Source: Firmicutes bacterium HGW-Firmicutes-8
GTDB lineage: Bacteria > Bacillota > Thermincolia > Thermincolales > UBA2595
Length of the DNA: 59,249 nucleotides
Assembly: GCA_002840165.1 (NCBI GenBank)
Contig: PGZN01000008.1
Coordinates: 1-59,249 of the forward strand
Direction: 5' to 3'
This document shows positions 9,721 through 21,047 of this stretch, piece by piece (positions within the stretch are counted from its first letter, which is position 1; every line of letters begins with the position of its first letter). Below the pieces are notes generated by a model. The model worked only from the letters and a program-made list of their open reading frames with translations. It had not been told where the DNA came from and ran no database searches. The translations under genes and the position numbers were made by a program.

Positions 9721-10920
9721 TTGAAAATAGTCGTCCAAAAATTTGGAGGGACTTCTGTGGCCACCTCCGATGGAAGAACGAAGGCCATAGAAAGGATTAT
9801 TTCGGCTAAACAACAGGGCTATGCACCTGTAGTTGTAGTATCAGCGATGGGTAGAAGGGGTGAGCCTTATGCTACCGATACTCTGATTGACCTTGTAAAA
9901 TCAATACATACAGCGATTGAGCCCAGGGAACTGGACCTTTTGATTTCCTGCGGTGAGGTTATCTCAACTGTCGTGATGGCTACTTCTTTAAAAGCCCTGG
10001 GTCACCCTGCCATAGCATTAACAGGAGGGCAGGCCGGGATCTATACAGATGGCAATCACAGCAATGCGCAGATTGTGGAGATTGACCCGAATCCTATCAT
10101 GAACCACCTGGCCAATGGTAAAATTGTTATTGTGGCCGGCTTCCAGGGGGTCTGTGATGACGGGAGTATAACGACTCTTGGCCGGGGAGGCAGTGACACT
10201 ACCGCGACAGCATTAGGCGCAGCAATTAAGGCTGAGGTTGTAGAGATATATACAGATGTTGACGGGGTCATGACAACTGACCCCAGGCTGCTCCCTGATG
10301 CAGCGATTCTAAAAGACATTTCTTATAAAGAGATTTGTGAAATGGCTTATCAGGGCGCCAAAGTTATTCACCCGAGAGCGGTGGAAGCCGCTATGAGCGG
10401 TAGGGTGCCGATTAAAATAAAAAATACCTTTTCTGATGCTGAGGGCACGTTAATTGCCGAACATGTCGATGAGAGGGTGATAACCGGACTGGCCCATATC
10501 TCAAATATCTGCCAGGTGAAGGTAGGCCCGCTCGCCGGTGACGCTGTCCAAATGGCCAAGGTCAGGGTTCTCAAAACGATGGCAGAAGCCCGAATCAGTA
10601 TTGATATGATTGGAGTGGCGCCCAACTCCATTTTCTTTATTATCAATGGCGATGATGCTGAAAAAGCCCGTCACGTCTTACAGGAAGCCGGGTATCAAAT
10701 TGCCGTGGAAACAGACTGTGCCAAACTCTCGGTAATCGGCGCCGGGATGGAAGGTGTCCCCGGGGTTATGGCAGATGTTATGGAATCCCTCGACAAAGCA
10801 GGAGTTACAGTCCTGCAGACATCAGACTCTGATATCACGATTTCTTTCCTGATAAAAGAGTCAGATTTACCTAAAGCCATCAAGATACTGTATGAAAGCT
10901 TCGCCTTGGGCAAGATATAA
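9721..10920 (+). CDS. lysC: Aspartate kinase
   Basis: The product phosphorylates aspartate in the first step toward lysine, threonine, methionine and diaminopimelate. The 399-residue monofunctional enzyme has an amino-acid kinase domain (N-terminal KFGGTSVA; GRGGSDTTA near residue 158) and two C-terminal ACT domains (about 265-399) that normally bind feedback inhibitors. The start is TTG, with GGGAGAGGTG about 7 nt upstream. It is monocistronic here, directly ahead of the T-box of the ilv-leu block. Whether it is the lysine- or diaminopimelate-regulated isoform cannot be told, so the symbol is generic. Confidence 0.93.
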   Translation: MKIVVQKFGGTSVATSDGRTKAIERIISAKQQGYAPVVVVSAMGRRGEPYATDTLIDLVKSIHTAIEPRELDLLISCGEVISTVVMATSLKALGHPAIALTGGQAGIYTDGNHSNAQIVEIDPNPIMNHLANGKIVIVAGFQGVCDDGSITTLGRGGSDTTATALGAAIKAEVVEIYTDVDGVMTTDPRLLPDAAILKDISYKEICEMAYQGAKVIHPRAVEAAMSGRVPIKIKNTFSDAEGTLIAEHVDERVITGLAHISNICQVKVGPLAGDAVQMAKVRVLKTMAEARISIDMIGVAPNSIFFIINGDDAEKARHVLQEAGYQIAVETDCAKLSVIGAGMEGVPGVMADVMESLDKAGVTVLQTSDSDITISFLIKESDLPKAIKILYESFALGKI

Positions 10921-10936
10921 ATTTTGCATAAAAAAC

Positions 10937-10966
10937 TTGACACGAGCAAGAAGAATTTTGTATACT
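10937..10966 (+). promoter_or_regulatory. Predicted sigma-A promoter of the ilv-leu block
   Basis: TTGACA at 10937-10942 and TATACT at 10961-10966 with an 18-nt spacer, immediately ahead of the T-box. Confidence 0.75.
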
Positions 10967-10984
10967 AGATTCAATATATTTGAG

Positions 10985-11260
10985 GCAATGGTGATGAAGG
11001 GGAATTTATACATCAAGAGAGGCTAACAGAGAGCCGGGTAAGCTGAAAACCGGCGCCAGATTGGGTATAAGCTACTCACCCCGGAACTGACAGCTGAACG
11101 GCACGGGTGTGTTTAGTAGGCTACTCCGGTGCATACCGTTATCATGCATGCGAACATGAAGAGGCCAGTTATTTAGTAAATGGCAAGCAGGGTGGTACCG
11201 CGGAAGGTTTAAACCTCTCGTCCCTGATAGTGCATACTGTCGGGAGGAGAGGTTTCTTAT
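10985..11260 (+). promoter_or_regulatory. T-box riboswitch, leucine (CTC) specifier
   Basis: The leader has all the major T-box landmarks. Stem I contains AGAGAGCC and a GCTGAAAACCGG distal element. A specifier loop follows in which CTC (11075-11077) is followed by A and CCCCGG, the usual position of the specifier. The conserved T-box AGGGTGGTACCGCGG lies at 11189-11203; its TGGT pairs with an uncharged tRNA end whose discriminator is A, as in tRNA-Leu. A terminator hairpin AACCTCTCGTCCC / GGGAGGAGAGGTT at 11211-11255 competes with the antiterminator. By family knowledge, uncharged tRNA-Leu should allow read-through into ilvD and downstream genes. The specifier assignment is made by eye. Confidence 0.9.
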
Positions 11261-11297
11261 TAGTTGCTAGTTGCTAGTTCCTAGTAGCTAGCAACTA
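11261..11297. repeat. Heptanucleotide array before ilvD
   Basis: AGTTGCT, AGTTGCT, AGTTCCT and AGTAGCT in register, then GCAACTA. It is self-complementary and lies between the T-box terminator and the ilvD ribosome-binding site. Confidence 0.7.
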
Positions 11298-11318
11298 TTA
11301 TGATGGGAGGGGTTTCCT

Positions 11319-12980
11319 TTGCGGAGTGATGCAGTTAAAAAGGGATTGGAGAAAGCGCCCCACCGCTCCCTCTTTAAGGCGATGGGATATACGGATGAGG
11401 AACTGGCCAGGCCGCTGGTTGGGATTGTTAACTCTCAGAACGAAATCGTGCCCGGGCACATCCACCTTGATATCATAGCTGACGCCGTTAAGACAGGAGT
11501 CAGAATTGCCGGGGGAACACCTATTGAGTTCCCGACCATAGGTGTCTGTGACGGGATTGCCATGAACCACGCGGGGATGAAATATTCCCTCGCCAGCAGG
11601 GAAATCATTGCCGATTCCGTGGAAATAATGACCCTGGCTCATGCCTTTGACGGGCTGGTCCTGATTCCCAACTGTGATAAGATTATCCCGGGAATGCTGA
11701 TGGCTGCGGCCCGCTTAAATATTCCGGCCATTGTTGTCAGCGGGGGTCCTATGCTGACAGGTAAATACAAGGGTAAAGACGTATCTTTAAGCAATATTTT
11801 TGAAGGAATTGGCGCTGTCCGCGGGGGCAGGATGACTGAAGATGAACTGACCGACATGGAAGAGGCTTGTTGCCCCGGCTGTGGCTCGTGTGCCGGCATG
11901 TTCACCGCGAATACGATGAACTGCCTGACCGAAGTGCTTGGCATGTCCCTGCCCGGAAGCGGGACTATACCGGCAGTGACTGCTGCCCGGCAAAGGCTGG
12001 CCAAAAAGACCGGGATGAAGGTTATGGAGCTTATAGAGAAGGACCTTAAACCCTTGGATATCATGACCGAACAATCATTTTTTAATGTTATTGCCGCTGA
12101 TATGGCTTTGGGCGGTTCAACGAACACGGTGCTTCACCTGCCGGCGATTGCTCATGAGTGTGGGTTTACGCTTAACCTCGAAAAGTTCCAGGAAATCAAT
12201 GAAAAAACCCCCCATCTATGCAAACTTAGCCCGGCAGGATTCCATCATATCCAGGACCTAAATGACGCCGGCGGTATCCCCGCAGTTCTGGCTGAGATAG
12301 ATAAGAAAGGCCTTCTGTTCCGTGAACGGTTGACAGTAACGGGCTTAACGGTAGGGGAAAATATAAAAGGAAAGCAGAATTTAAACCCCGAGGTTATCAG
12401 GCCTGCAGAAAATCCCTATAGTGAAAAAGGTGGTTTGGCTATTCTGAAAGGGAATATCGCACCTTTAGGGTCAGTCGTCAAGGAAGCTGCTGTTGCTCCG
12501 GAAATGCTTTGCCACAAGGGGCCGGCCAGGGTTTTTGAATCAGAAGAGGAAGTCGTTCAGGCCTTGATTGACGGCAAAATAAACAAGGGTGCAGTTATTG
12601 TTATCCGGTACGAAGGTCCTAAGGGTGGACCTGGCATGCGGGAAATGCTCACACCTACCGCGATGGTGGCCGGACTAGGTCTTGACAAGGATGTGGCCCT
12701 GATTACCGATGGGCGTTTCTCCGGAGCAACCAGGGGCGCCTCTATAGGGCATGTTTCGCCGGAAGCTGCTGAAGGCGGGCCGATAGCTGTTGTAAGGGAT
12801 GGGGACATAATTGAGATAGATATTCCTAACTGCAGGTTAAATGTTATTATCAGTGACGAAGAACTAAAGTCACGTTTAGCCCAATGGCAGCCCCGCGAAC
12901 CAAAAATTAAAAAAGGTTACCTGGCCCGTTATACAAAGCTCGTCACTTCAGCCAGCACAGGGGCAATACTAAAAGATTAA
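11319..12980 (+). CDS. ilvD: Dihydroxy-acid dehydratase
   Basis: The product dehydrates 2,3-dihydroxy-isovalerate and 2,3-dihydroxy-3-methylvalerate to the keto acids of valine/leucine and isoleucine synthesis, using an iron-sulfur cluster. The 553 residues are normal. Cluster-region motifs are visible: [16 protein letters not shown] near 122 and [18 protein letters not shown] near 187. The start is TTG at 11319 after GGGAGGGG. It is the first gene under the leucine T-box. Confidence 0.96.
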   Translation: MRSDAVKKGLEKAPHRSLFKAMGYTDEELARPLVGIVNSQNEIVPGHIHLDIIADAVKTGVRIAGGTPIEFPTIGVCDGIAMNHAGMKYSLASREIIADSVEIMTLAHAFDGLVLIPNCDKIIPGMLMAAARLNIPAIVVSGGPMLTGKYKGKDVSLSNIFEGIGAVRGGRMTEDELTDMEEACCPGCGSCAGMFTANTMNCLTEVLGMSLPGSGTIPAVTAARQRLAKKTGMKVMELIEKDLKPLDIMTEQSFFNVIAADMALGGSTNTVLHLPAIAHECGFTLNLEKFQEINEKTPHLCKLSPAGFHHIQDLNDAGGIPAVLAEIDKKGLLFRERLTVTGLTVGENIKGKQNLNPEVIRPAENPYSEKGGLAILKGNIAPLGSVVKEAAVAPEMLCHKGPARVFESEEEVVQALIDGKINKGAVIVIRYEGPKGGPGMREMLTPTAMVAGLGLDKDVALITDGRFSGATRGASIGHVSPEAAEGGPIAVVRDGDIIEIDIPNCRLNVIISDEELKSRLAQWQPREPKIKKGYLARYTKLVTSASTGAILKD

Positions 12981-12990
12981 TAGATGCAAT

Positions 12991-13076
12991 TGGAGAGTGG
13001 ATAGTGGAGAGTGGAACCCGTAGAAAACGGTGAATCCTTTCTTCACTCCCCACTCATCACTCACCACTCTCCACTG
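12991..13076. repeat. Facing heptanucleotide arrays between ilvD and ilvB
   Basis: AGTGGAT/AGTGGAG units at 12991-13015 face ACTCACC/ACTCCCC units at 13043-13076 across 27 nt, giving a long imperfect hairpin in the message between ilvD and ilvB. Confidence 0.7.
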
Positions 13077-13119
13077 ACCTGTAACGTTTACAGCATTATT
13101 AAAGATGGAGGTGGAGAAG

Positions 13120-14781
13120 ATGCCATTATCCGGAGCGGAGATTATTATAAAAAGTTTACAGGAAGAGGGCGTAGAAGCCATATTTGGGTATCCGGGGGGT
13201 CAAATTCTGCCGTTCTATGATGCCCTGTATAGTTCTTCTCTGAAGCACTATCTGGTAAGACATGAACAGGGTGCGGCTCATGCTGCTGACGGTTACGCCA
13301 GGGCAACCGGGAAACCGGGAGTCTGTGTGGCCACTTCCGGCCCGGGGGCAACGAACCTGGTTACCGGAATCGCCACCGCATATATGGATTCGATACCCAT
13401 AATTGCCTTGACCGGGCAGGTGCCGTGTGAACTCCTTGGTAAGGATTCTTTTCAGGAGGCCGATATTACGGGGATTACTCTCCCGATAACGAAACACAAT
13501 TTTTTGGTCAATGATGTCAAAGACTTGGCTAGAATGATCAAAGAGGCCTTCCACATTGCCACAACCGGCCGTCCGGGGCCGGTCCTGATTGACATTCCCA
13601 AGGATGTGCAGGTTAATAAAACGAAATTCAGGTATCCCGAAAACGTCTCTTTAAAAGGTTACAAGCCAACCTTCGAGGGTAATAAAGGTCAGATCAGCCT
13701 GGCTGCCAAAATGATTGGTCAAGCCAAAAAGCCGGTTATTTACGCTGGCGGCGGGGTCATCTCTTCAGGCGCCAGCAAAGAACTGTTTAGATTGGCCGAG
13801 CTGACTTTAAGCCCTGTAACAACTACCCTAATGGGTATTGGCGCTTTTCCGGAAACCCATCCCCTCTCTCTTGGTATGCTGGGTATGCACGGAACGAGAG
13901 CAGCCAACTATGCTGTAAGCCAATCAGACCTTCTGATTGCCGTTGGGGCGAGGTTTGATGACCGGGTAACAGGTAAAATCGCAGAGTTCGCCAGTCATGC
14001 CAAGATCATACATATAGACATCGACCCGGCTGAAATAGGCAAAAACGTGCGGATAGATATACCAATTGTGGGTGATATTAAGAAAGTCTTAGCTATTCTT
14101 AACAGTAAGATGGAGCAGCACCTTGCCGGCGATTGGCAGCATAAGATAGCTGAATGGAAAGAAAAACACCCGCTTTTTTATGAATCAAACGGGTCTCTCA
14201 AACCTCAGTTTATCGTAGAACAGATACATGATATCACGAAAGGGAAAGCGATAATTGTAACAGAAGTAGGGCAGAACCAGATGTGGGCCGCCCAGTATTA
14301 CAAATATACAAAACCGCGGACATTTCTTTCCTCAGGCGGGCTGGGCACCATGGGTTACGGCCTGCCTGCCGCTATCGGGGCCAAAGTCGGATGCCCGGAT
14401 TCAGTTGTAATTGACATAGCCGGTGACGGAAGTATTCAGATGAATATTCAGGAACTCGCTACCGCCGTTCACTATAATATCCCGGTAATCGTGGCCATAT
14501 TGAATAACAACTTCCTGGGGATGGTTAGGCAGTGGCAGGAACTTTTCTTCGACCGCAGGTATTCCCACACCGAGATTACCGGTCCTGATTTTGTCAAGCT
14601 GGCCGAAGCCTATGGAGCAGTTGGTATGCGGGTAGAAAAGGCGAAAGACGTAAAACCGGCTTTGAAGAAGGCTATTGAAGCTAAACGTCCGGTCTTAATT
14701 GATTTTACTGTGGAGCGGGAAGAAAACGTGTTTCCGATGGTTCCTCCCGGCGGCGCTATCCACAAGATGTTAGGAGGTTAG
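13120..14781 (+). CDS. ilvB: Acetolactate synthase large subunit (first copy)
   Basis: TPP-, Mg- and FAD-dependent enzyme that joins pyruvate with pyruvate or 2-ketobutyrate. The 553-residue protein shows the N-terminal TPP-binding domain (GYPGGQILP, catalytic Glu in [16 protein letters not shown]), a central FAD-type domain, and a C-terminal TPP domain with GDGSIQMN followed by NN. The ATG at 13120 follows GGAGGTGGAG; the in-frame ATG at 13105 lies before that site. It is directly followed by its regulatory subunit gene ilvN, 4 nt downstream, so this copy is the likely biosynthetic holoenzyme. Confidence 0.95.
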   Translation: MPLSGAEIIIKSLQEEGVEAIFGYPGGQILPFYDALYSSSLKHYLVRHEQGAAHAADGYARATGKPGVCVATSGPGATNLVTGIATAYMDSIPIIALTGQVPCELLGKDSFQEADITGITLPITKHNFLVNDVKDLARMIKEAFHIATTGRPGPVLIDIPKDVQVNKTKFRYPENVSLKGYKPTFEGNKGQISLAAKMIGQAKKPVIYAGGGVISSGASKELFRLAELTLSPVTTTLMGIGAFPETHPLSLGMLGMHGTRAANYAVSQSDLLIAVGARFDDRVTGKIAEFASHAKIIHIDIDPAEIGKNVRIDIPIVGDIKKVLAILNSKMEQHLAGDWQHKIAEWKEKHPLFYESNGSLKPQFIVEQIHDITKGKAIIVTEVGQNQMWAAQYYKYTKPRTFLSSGGLGTMGYGLPAAIGAKVGCPDSVVIDIAGDGSIQMNIQELATAVHYNIPVIVAILNNNFLGMVRQWQELFFDRRYSHTEITGPDFVKLAEAYGAVGMRVEKAKDVKPALKKAIEAKRPVLIDFTVEREENVFPMVPPGGAIHKMLGG

Positions 14782-14785
14782 AGCT

Positions 14786-15298
14786 ATGAGGCATATCCTT
14801 GCTGTGTTGGTGGAAAACAACCCCGGTGTCCTGACCCGGGTAGCCGGCCTCTTCAGCCGGCGCGGTTACAACATCGACAGCTTGACAGTAGGTCGGACGG
14901 AGAGTCTAAATATATCCCGGATGACGATTGTCGTTGAAGGTGATGACCTGGTACTTGAGCAGGTTACTAAACAGCTGCATAAATTAATCGATGTGATTAA
15001 AATTAATGATATAACATCAGAACAGTATGTCGACCGGGAGTTGGTGCTCATCAAGGTAGGGGCAGACCCTGTTATCAGGGGCGAAATATTGCAGATAGTG
15101 GACATATTCCGGGCCCGGATTGTAGATATCGGACGGCGGACCCTGATTATCGAATGTACCGGTGATGAAGGAAAAATCAATGCTGTTATTGAATCCCTTA
15201 AACCCTTTGGCATCAAAGAACTTGTCCGTACCGGCAAGGTTGCCATGTTAAGGGGCCAAAAATTCACTTCAATAAGCGAAACCAAGGAGGATGAGTAA
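14786..15298 (+). CDS. ilvN: Acetolactate synthase small (regulatory) subunit
   Basis: The 170-residue protein has an N-terminal ACT domain ([21 protein letters not shown]) and the C-terminal domain typical of IlvN/IlvH. It binds the large subunit and gives valine feedback control. It starts 4 nt after ilvB and reaches into the ribosome-binding region of ilvC, so translational coupling is likely. Confidence 0.95.
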   Translation: MRHILAVLVENNPGVLTRVAGLFSRRGYNIDSLTVGRTESLNISRMTIVVEGDDLVLEQVTKQLHKLIDVIKINDITSEQYVDRELVLIKVGADPVIRGEILQIVDIFRARIVDIGRRTLIIECTGDEGKINAVIESLKPFGIKELVRTGKVAMLRGQKFTSISETKEDE

Positions 15299-15299
15299 G

Positions 15300-16295
15300 T
15301 TGGTAAAAATGTATTATGACAATGACGCCGACCTAAACCTGATAAAGGGTAAAACTATTGCGGTTATAGGTTATGGCAGCCAGGGCCATGCCCAAGCCCA
15401 AAACCTTAAGGACAGCGGTCTGAATGTAATTATTGGTTTACGGCGGGACCTCCCGGAATGGGAAGCCGCGGTTGAATACGGTTTTGAGGTAATGAATGTA
15501 GCCGAGGCAGCAGAAAGGGCGCAGATTATCCAGATTTTAGTGCCTGATCAGACTCAGGCCTTAGTTTACCGGGAGTCAATCGCCCAGCATATGACCGCCG
15601 GCAAAGCCTTATGTTTCTCTCACGGATTCAATATTCATTTTGGACAGATTATTCCTCCGGCAGATGTCGATGTGTTTATGGTAGCTCCGAAAAGCCCGGG
15701 CCATATGGTCCGCAGGATGTACCAGGAAGGCGCCGGGGTGCCGGGTCTGGTGGCTCTTCACCAGAACGCCACAGGTAAAGCGATGGATATCGCTCTGGCC
15801 TATGCCAAAGGTATTGGCTGTACCAGAGCCGGGGTCTTCGAAACGAGCTTCAAAGAAGAAACTGAAACCGACCTGTTTGGGGAACAGGCCGTCCTGTGCG
15901 GCGGTGTTACCGAGCTGATTAAGGCTGGGTTTGATACCCTGGTGGATGCCGGGTATGCCCCCGAAATGGCTTACTTCGAGTGCCTCCATGAAATGAAGCT
16001 CATTATTGACCTTATCTATGAAGGCGGAATGAGCTACATGAGGTATTCTATCAGCGATACCGCCGAGTATGGCGACTACGTGACAGGTCCCCGCATAATT
16101 ACAGAAGAAACCAGGGAAGAAATGCGGCAGATTCTATACGAGATTCAATCAGGCCAGTTTGCCCGGGAATGGCTCCTTGAAAACAGTGTTAACCGTCCTG
16201 TGTTCAATGCCCTAAGAAAAGCTGGAGCGGAGCACCAAATTGAGGTTGTAGGGAAGAAACTTCGTGATATGATGCCTTGGCTGAAGAAGAAGTAA
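15300..16295 (+). CDS. ilvC: Ketol-acid reductoisomerase (NADP+)
   Basis: The product isomerises and reduces acetolactate or acetohydroxybutyrate to the dihydroxy acids. Its 331 residues are of class I length. The Rossmann motif [13 protein letters not shown] is present near residue 23, with the knotted C-terminal domain behind it. AAGGAGG ends at 15290, directly touching an in-frame ATG at 15291. The TTG at 15300 is 9 nt away and gives the family-typical MVKMYYDND start, so 15300 is preferred. The start just past the ilvN stop suggests coupling. Confidence 0.94.
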   Translation: MVKMYYDNDADLNLIKGKTIAVIGYGSQGHAQAQNLKDSGLNVIIGLRRDLPEWEAAVEYGFEVMNVAEAAERAQIIQILVPDQTQALVYRESIAQHMTAGKALCFSHGFNIHFGQIIPPADVDVFMVAPKSPGHMVRRMYQEGAGVPGLVALHQNATGKAMDIALAYAKGIGCTRAGVFETSFKEETETDLFGEQAVLCGGVTELIKAGFDTLVDAGYAPEMAYFECLHEMKLIIDLIYEGGMSYMRYSISDTAEYGDYVTGPRIITEETREEMRQILYEIQSGQFAREWLLENSVNRPVFNALRKAGAEHQIEVVGKKLRDMMPWLKKK

Positions 16296-16298
16296 GAC

Positions 16299-16449
16299 GA
16301 GTGGCCAGTGGCCAGTGACCAGTGGCCAGTAGAATGGCCGCAGGAACTGAAAGCAAGGGCAAAAAGGATGGCCTCTTCCTTGAAGAGGCCTTTATTTTAA
16401 ATAATTTACAGCTTAAAACTGGTCACTGGCCGCTGGACACTGGCCACTG
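16299..16449. repeat. Facing heptanucleotide arrays enclosing a terminator
   Basis: AGTGGCC/AGTGACC units at 16299-16333 face complementary ACTGGTC/ACTGGCC units at 16418-16449. The enclosed sequence contains the terminator at 16370-16398. Confidence 0.7.
16370..16398 (+). terminator. Intrinsic terminator after ilvC
   Basis: Nine-base stem GGCCTCTTC / GAAGAGGCC with a three-base loop and a TTTATTTT tail. It would limit transcription from the T-box unit into the second ilvB. Confidence 0.8.
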
Positions 16450-16467
16450 ATAAAGAGGTGATACAGC

Positions 16468-18135
16468 ATGAAAATGACGGCCGCCCAAGCGCTGATAAGA
16501 TGCCTGGCAGAACAGGGGGTAGATGTTGTTTTCGGTTATCCCGGGGGCAACATCCTGCCGGTATATGACGCTATGTGTGAATCATCCGGAATTAAACATA
16601 TTCTTGTCCGGCACGAACAGGGGGCCGTCCACGCCGCTGACGGATATGCCAGAGTTACCGGCAGGGTGGGAGTATGTATTGCCACTTCAGGTCCGGGCGC
16701 TACCAATTTGGTAACCGGTATCGCCAATGCTTATATGGACTCTATCCCGCTTGTTGTAATTACCGGACAGGTACCGACTACGATGGTAGGTACTGACGCT
16801 TTTCAGGAAGTTGACATCACTGGAATCACGATTCCAATTACAAAACATAACTACCTTGTCAAAGACGCCAGCAAAATTCCGTTGATTATAAAGCGGGCTT
16901 TTTATATCGCTTCAACCGGCCGGCCGGGTCCGGTGCTTATTGACCTGCCGAAAAATGTACTGCAGGAAAAAATAAGCTGCTCCAATCCGTCTGACCTCAA
17001 GTTACTAGGATATAAACCCAACTATAAGGGGCACAAATCCCAGATTGCAATGGCCTGTGACCTTATCATGAAGGCCAAACAGCCTGTTATTTATGCCGGG
17101 GGAGGGGTTATTGCCTCCAACGGTTCAGATATTCTTTACAACCTTGCCGAAAGGATTTCTACTCCTGTGGCCTGTACCCTGATGGGTTTAGGCGGCTTTC
17201 CGGGATGCCACCCGCTTTCCCTCGGGATGCTGGGTCTGCACGGAACCAGGTATGCAAATATGGCTATCATGGAGTCTGATGTCCTGATTGCTTTAGGTGT
17301 ACGTTTTGACGACAGGGTAGCGGTTGATTTTTCATCATTTGCGCCCAAAGCCAAGATAATCCACGTAGATATTGACCCAGCCGAAATCGGTAAAAATGTT
17401 AAAGTAAATGTTCCCATAGTAGGGGATGTCAAGTTAGTAATGGAAGCAATGCTGGTCAGACTGGAAGAGAAGAAGGAAGAACAGTGGCTTGCTCAGATAG
17501 AAGCGTGGAAGTCCGAGTACCCGCTCAAATATGAGCCCAGCACAGAGCTTAAACCCCAGTTTATCATTGAGATGATAAGGGAAATAACGGACGGCGAGGC
17601 TGTTATCGTTACTGACGTGGGCCAGCATCAGATGTGGGCTGCTCAGTATTACCGAGCCAAAAAGCCGCGGACGTTTATCACTTCCGGTGGATTGGGGACA
17701 ATGGGTTACGGCCTTCCGGCGGCGATTGGCGCTCAGATAGGGGATCCCGGCCGTGATGTAATATTGATTACGGGAGACGGCAGTTTTCAGATGTGTATGC
17801 AGGAATTCGGAACCGCTGTAGAGCAGGGGCTTCCTGTTAAGGTAATCATATTAAATAACAAATCTCTGGGCATGGTCCGCCAGCTGCAGGAGTTTTACTG
17901 TGATAAGCGTTATACAGCTACAATCTTCCAGAAAAATCCCGACTTTGTCAAATTTGCCGGTGTATATGATTCTTTAGGACTGCGTGTTTCCGAGCCTGGT
18001 CAGCTGCGTTCGGCTTTGGAGCAGGCATTAAAGGTTAAAGAGCCGGTAATAATTGATTGTATAATCAACCAGGACGAAAATGTTTACCCGATGGTCTTGG
18101 CCGGACAGCCTCTGAGCCAACCCGTTGACAGGTAG
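16468..18135 (+). CDS. ilvB: Acetolactate synthase large subunit (second copy)
   Basis: A second 555-residue TPP-dependent acetolactate synthase. The same hallmarks as the first copy are present: [24 protein letters not shown] and GDGSFQMC followed by NN. The proteins are clearly paralogous along their full length. It has no small-subunit gene beside it. It sits after a terminator and between heptad arrays, 14 nt ahead of leuA. It may share IlvN in trans, or work as a catabolic or unregulated form; the sequence does not decide. AGAGGTGAT precedes the ATG. Confidence 0.9.
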   Translation: MKMTAAQALIRCLAEQGVDVVFGYPGGNILPVYDAMCESSGIKHILVRHEQGAVHAADGYARVTGRVGVCIATSGPGATNLVTGIANAYMDSIPLVVITGQVPTTMVGTDAFQEVDITGITIPITKHNYLVKDASKIPLIIKRAFYIASTGRPGPVLIDLPKNVLQEKISCSNPSDLKLLGYKPNYKGHKSQIAMACDLIMKAKQPVIYAGGGVIASNGSDILYNLAERISTPVACTLMGLGGFPGCHPLSLGMLGLHGTRYANMAIMESDVLIALGVRFDDRVAVDFSSFAPKAKIIHVDIDPAEIGKNVKVNVPIVGDVKLVMEAMLVRLEEKKEEQWLAQIEAWKSEYPLKYEPSTELKPQFIIEMIREITDGEAVIVTDVGQHQMWAAQYYRAKKPRTFITSGGLGTMGYGLPAAIGAQIGDPGRDVILITGDGSFQMCMQEFGTAVEQGLPVKVIILNNKSLGMVRQLQEFYCDKRYTATIFQKNPDFVKFAGVYDSLGLRVSEPGQLRSALEQALKVKEPVIIDCIINQDENVYPMVLAGQPLSQPVDR

Positions 18136-18149
18136 AAAGGGGAGCTTTA

Positions 18150-19709
18150 ATGAGTGACCGGATAAAGATATTTGATACCACGCTGAGAGACGGTGAACAA
18201 TCACCGGGGGTAAGCCTAAATACCCAGGAGAAGCTCGACATTGCCAAACAGCTGCAAAAACTTGGCGTGGATATTATCGAGGCGGGGTTCCCGATTGCTT
18301 CCGTGGGTGACTTTGAGGCGGTTAAGAGTATCTCTAAAAATGTGAAAGGTGTCACTATCGCCGGTTTGGCCAGGGCTACTGTTAAAGATATCGACCGGGC
18401 ATGGGAGGCCGTTCAGTTTGCCGACCAGGCTCGCATTCATACCTTCATAGCCACATCTGACATACACCTCAAACATAAGCTGAAAATGAGCCGTGAACAG
18501 GTTTTGGATGCTGCTGTAGCTGCTGTTAAGCATGCCAAGGCGTATACTGCTGACATTGAGTTTTCAGCTGAGGATGCCTTCCGCAGCGAAATGGATTTCC
18601 TATGCCGGGTTGTCGAAGCTGCCATTTCAGCCGGCGCTACCACTATCAATTTACCGGACACCGTCGGTTATGCGACCCCGTTTGAGTTTGGTGAGTTTAT
18701 CAGTGAAGTAAGATCTAAAGTGCCTAATATCGATCAGGCTATTATCAGCGTCCACTGTCATAATGACCTGGGCTTGGCTGTGGCCAACTCCCTAGCCGCG
18801 GTGACCAATGGCGCTTATCAGATTGAATGCACAGTCAACGGCATCGGGGAACGGGCTGGTAACGCTTCCCTGGAAGAAGTTGTAATGGCCCTTTACACTA
18901 GAAGCCGTTACTTCGAAAAAACAACCGGGATTAAGAAAGACGAAATTTACCGGACCAGCCGGTTAGTCAGAAACCTGACCGGGATGCGGATTCAGCCCAA
19001 CAAGGCTATTGTAGGTAAGAACGCTTTTGCCCACGAATCGGGCATCCACCAGGACGGGGTCTTAAAAGAACGCAGCACTTACGAAATAATGAATCCGGCC
19101 ATGATTGGCCTGACCATCCAGAATATCGTCCTGGGCAAGCATTCCGGGCGTCATGCTATTAAAGACCGGTTGACCGAATTGGGATACCACCTTTCTGACG
19201 AAGAGGTGGAGAAAGCATTTTTGAAATTTAAGGCCCTTGCCGATAAGAAAAAGGAAATTAATGACGAAGACTTGGCAGCCATTGTCGAGAATGAGGTCAT
19301 CACTGTGCCGGAAACTTACAAATTGGAGTATCTGCACATCTCCAGCGGCACTCAGATGATTCCGACTGCGACTATCCGGCTGGCCAAGGATGGAGAAATG
19401 CTTGAGGAAGCCGCCTGCGGAGACGGCCCGGTAGATGCTATATGTAAGGCTATCGATAAAATCACTGGGATAACCAGCACCCTGCAGTTATATAATCTTC
19501 AAGCCGTGACCGGTGGTAAAGATGCTCTGGGTGAAGCCACGGTCAAGATTCTCCCCAATGGCGGGAACAAAAAAACGTACTTAGGCCGGGGACTCAGTAC
19601 CGATGTTATTGAAGCGAGCGCCAAGGCGTACCTGAATGCTGTGAACAAAGTCGTCTTTGCCCTGATGGAAGATGAAGAAGGCACAGACAGACCAGAAGTA
19701 GGAGTATAA
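18150..19709 (+). CDS. leuA: 2-Isopropylmalate synthase
   Basis: The product condenses acetyl-CoA with 2-ketoisovalerate, the committed step to leucine. The 519 residues form an HMGL-like TIM barrel ([12 protein letters not shown] at the N terminus; metal-binding HCHNDLGLA near 205), a linker, and a C-terminal LeuA dimer/regulatory domain (about 390-500) that binds leucine in the family. AAAGGGGAG precedes the ATG. Residues around [11 protein letters not shown] fit true LeuA rather than citramalate synthase. Confidence 0.95.
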   Translation: MSDRIKIFDTTLRDGEQSPGVSLNTQEKLDIAKQLQKLGVDIIEAGFPIASVGDFEAVKSISKNVKGVTIAGLARATVKDIDRAWEAVQFADQARIHTFIATSDIHLKHKLKMSREQVLDAAVAAVKHAKAYTADIEFSAEDAFRSEMDFLCRVVEAAISAGATTINLPDTVGYATPFEFGEFISEVRSKVPNIDQAIISVHCHNDLGLAVANSLAAVTNGAYQIECTVNGIGERAGNASLEEVVMALYTRSRYFEKTTGIKKDEIYRTSRLVRNLTGMRIQPNKAIVGKNAFAHESGIHQDGVLKERSTYEIMNPAMIGLTIQNIVLGKHSGRHAIKDRLTELGYHLSDEEVEKAFLKFKALADKKKEINDEDLAAIVENEVITVPETYKLEYLHISSGTQMIPTATIRLAKDGEMLEEAACGDGPVDAICKAIDKITGITSTLQLYNLQAVTGGKDALGEATVKILPNGGNKKTYLGRGLSTDVIEASAKAYLNAVNKVVFALMEDEEGTDRPEVGV

Positions 19710-19729
19710 ATTTAGTTATAAATATTACT

Positions 19730-19763
19730 ACTAGCAACTAGCAACTAGGAACTAGCAACTAGT
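19730..19763. repeat. Heptanucleotide array between leuA and leuC
   Basis: ACTAGCA/ACTAGGA units in register, the complement of the AGTTGCT family, ending at the leuC ribosome-binding site. Confidence 0.7.
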
Positions 19764-19781
19764 ATGAGAGGTGACGTAAAG

Positions 19782-21047
19782 ATGGGCATGACCATCACAG
19801 AAAAAATACTGGCTGTCCACTCGGGCAAAAAAAGGGTCGAACCGGGGGAACTGATTAACTGTAAAGTTGATATTGTCCTCGGAAATGACATTACTGCTCC
19901 GGTAGCCATCAAGGAATTTGAGAAAATCGGTGTGCGGGATGTTTTTGATAAAGATAAGGTAGTCCTAATTCCAGACCACTTTACCCCGAATAAGGACATC
20001 AAATCAGCGGAACAGGCCAAAATGATGCGCGAATTCGCCAGGAAACACGGCCTGACAAACTATTTTGAGGTTGGCCGGATGGGCATCGAGCACTGCCTGC
20101 TGCCCGAACAGGGCATTGTCCTGCCGGGTGATGTTATCATAGGGGCCGATTCCCATACCTGTACATACGGCGCCCTGGGCGCTTTCTCGACAGGGGTCGG
20201 AAGTACAGACATGGCTGCCGGAATGGCCTCAGGAGAAGTCTGGTTCAAAGTGCCTGAATCTATCAAGTTTGTTTTCCATGGGGACAGATTAAATGAGTGG
20301 GTCAGCGGTAAAGACCTGATCCTCTATATTATCGGGGATATCGGTGTTGACGGGGCGCTTTATAAAGCGATGGAATTTACCGGCCCGGCAATCCAAAGCC
20401 TGTCGATGGACGGTCGTTTTACAATGGCTAATATGGCCATTGAAGCCGGTGGTAAAAACGGGATTATTGCTCCTGACCGGACTACTATAGAATACGTGGA
20501 ATCGAGGGCCAAAAGGCCTTACCAAATTTACCGGAGTGACGATGATGCCGGCTATGAACGGGTTATTGAATATGATGTCTCTAATATTGAACCACAGGTT
20601 GCTTTCCCCCATTTGCCGGAAAATACGAAACCTATCAGTCAGGTAGGTACTGTAAAGATTGACCAGTCTGTAATCGGCTCGTGTACGAACGGCCGGATGG
20701 AAGACCTGCGGGTTGCCGCCGGTGTCCTGCGGGGACGCCGGGTGCACCCTGATGTAAGACTGGTGATATTCCCGGGGACACAGGCCATTTACAAGCAGGC
20801 TATGAAGGAAGGGCTTTTTGAGATATTTGTTGATGCCGGCGCGGCTGTCAGCACCCCCACCTGCGGGCCCTGCCTCGGAGGACACATGGGTATCCTGGCT
20901 AAAGGGGAAAAGGCGATTTCCACTACCAACCGCAACTTTGTAGGCCGGATGGGCCACCCCGAAAGTGAAGTTTACCTGTCTAACCCGGCTGTGGCAGCGG
21001 CCTCTGCTATCTTAGGCCGCATCGGCAGCCCCAAGGAGGTGGAGTAA
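19782..21047 (+). CDS. leuC: 3-Isopropylmalate dehydratase large subunit
   Basis: Aconitase-family subunit carrying the [4Fe-4S] cluster; with LeuD it isomerises 2- to 3-isopropylmalate. The 421 residues correspond to the shorter HacA/LeuC2-type family. Cluster ligands are seen in GSCTNGR near 299 and CGPCLGGH near 361. The ATG at 19782 follows GAGAGGTGA with good spacing; the ATG at 19764 precedes it and was rejected. The stop touches the leuD start. Confidence 0.94.
   Translation: MGMTITEKILAVHSGKKRVEPGELINCKVDIVLGNDITAPVAIKEFEKIGVRDVFDKDKVVLIPDHFTPNKDIKSAEQAKMMREFARKHGLTNYFEVGRMGIEHCLLPEQGIVLPGDVIIGADSHTCTYGALGAFSTGVGSTDMAAGMASGEVWFKVPESIKFVFHGDRLNEWVSGKDLILYIIGDIGVDGALYKAMEFTGPAIQSLSMDGRFTMANMAIEAGGKNGIIAPDRTTIEYVESRAKRPYQIYRSDDDAGYERVIEYDVSNIEPQVAFPHLPENTKPISQVGTVKIDQSVIGSCTNGRMEDLRVAAGVLRGRRVHPDVRLVIFPGTQAIYKQAMKEGLFEIFVDAGAAVSTPTCGPCLGGHMGILAKGEKAISTTNRNFVGRMGHPESEVYLSNPAVAAASAILGRIGSPKEVE

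Noticed and set aside
15291-15311. ATG at 15291 or 15309 as the ilvC start
   Set aside because: 15291 touches the AAGGAGG with no spacing and 15309 is too far; the TTG at 15300 is well spaced and gives the usual MVKMYY start.
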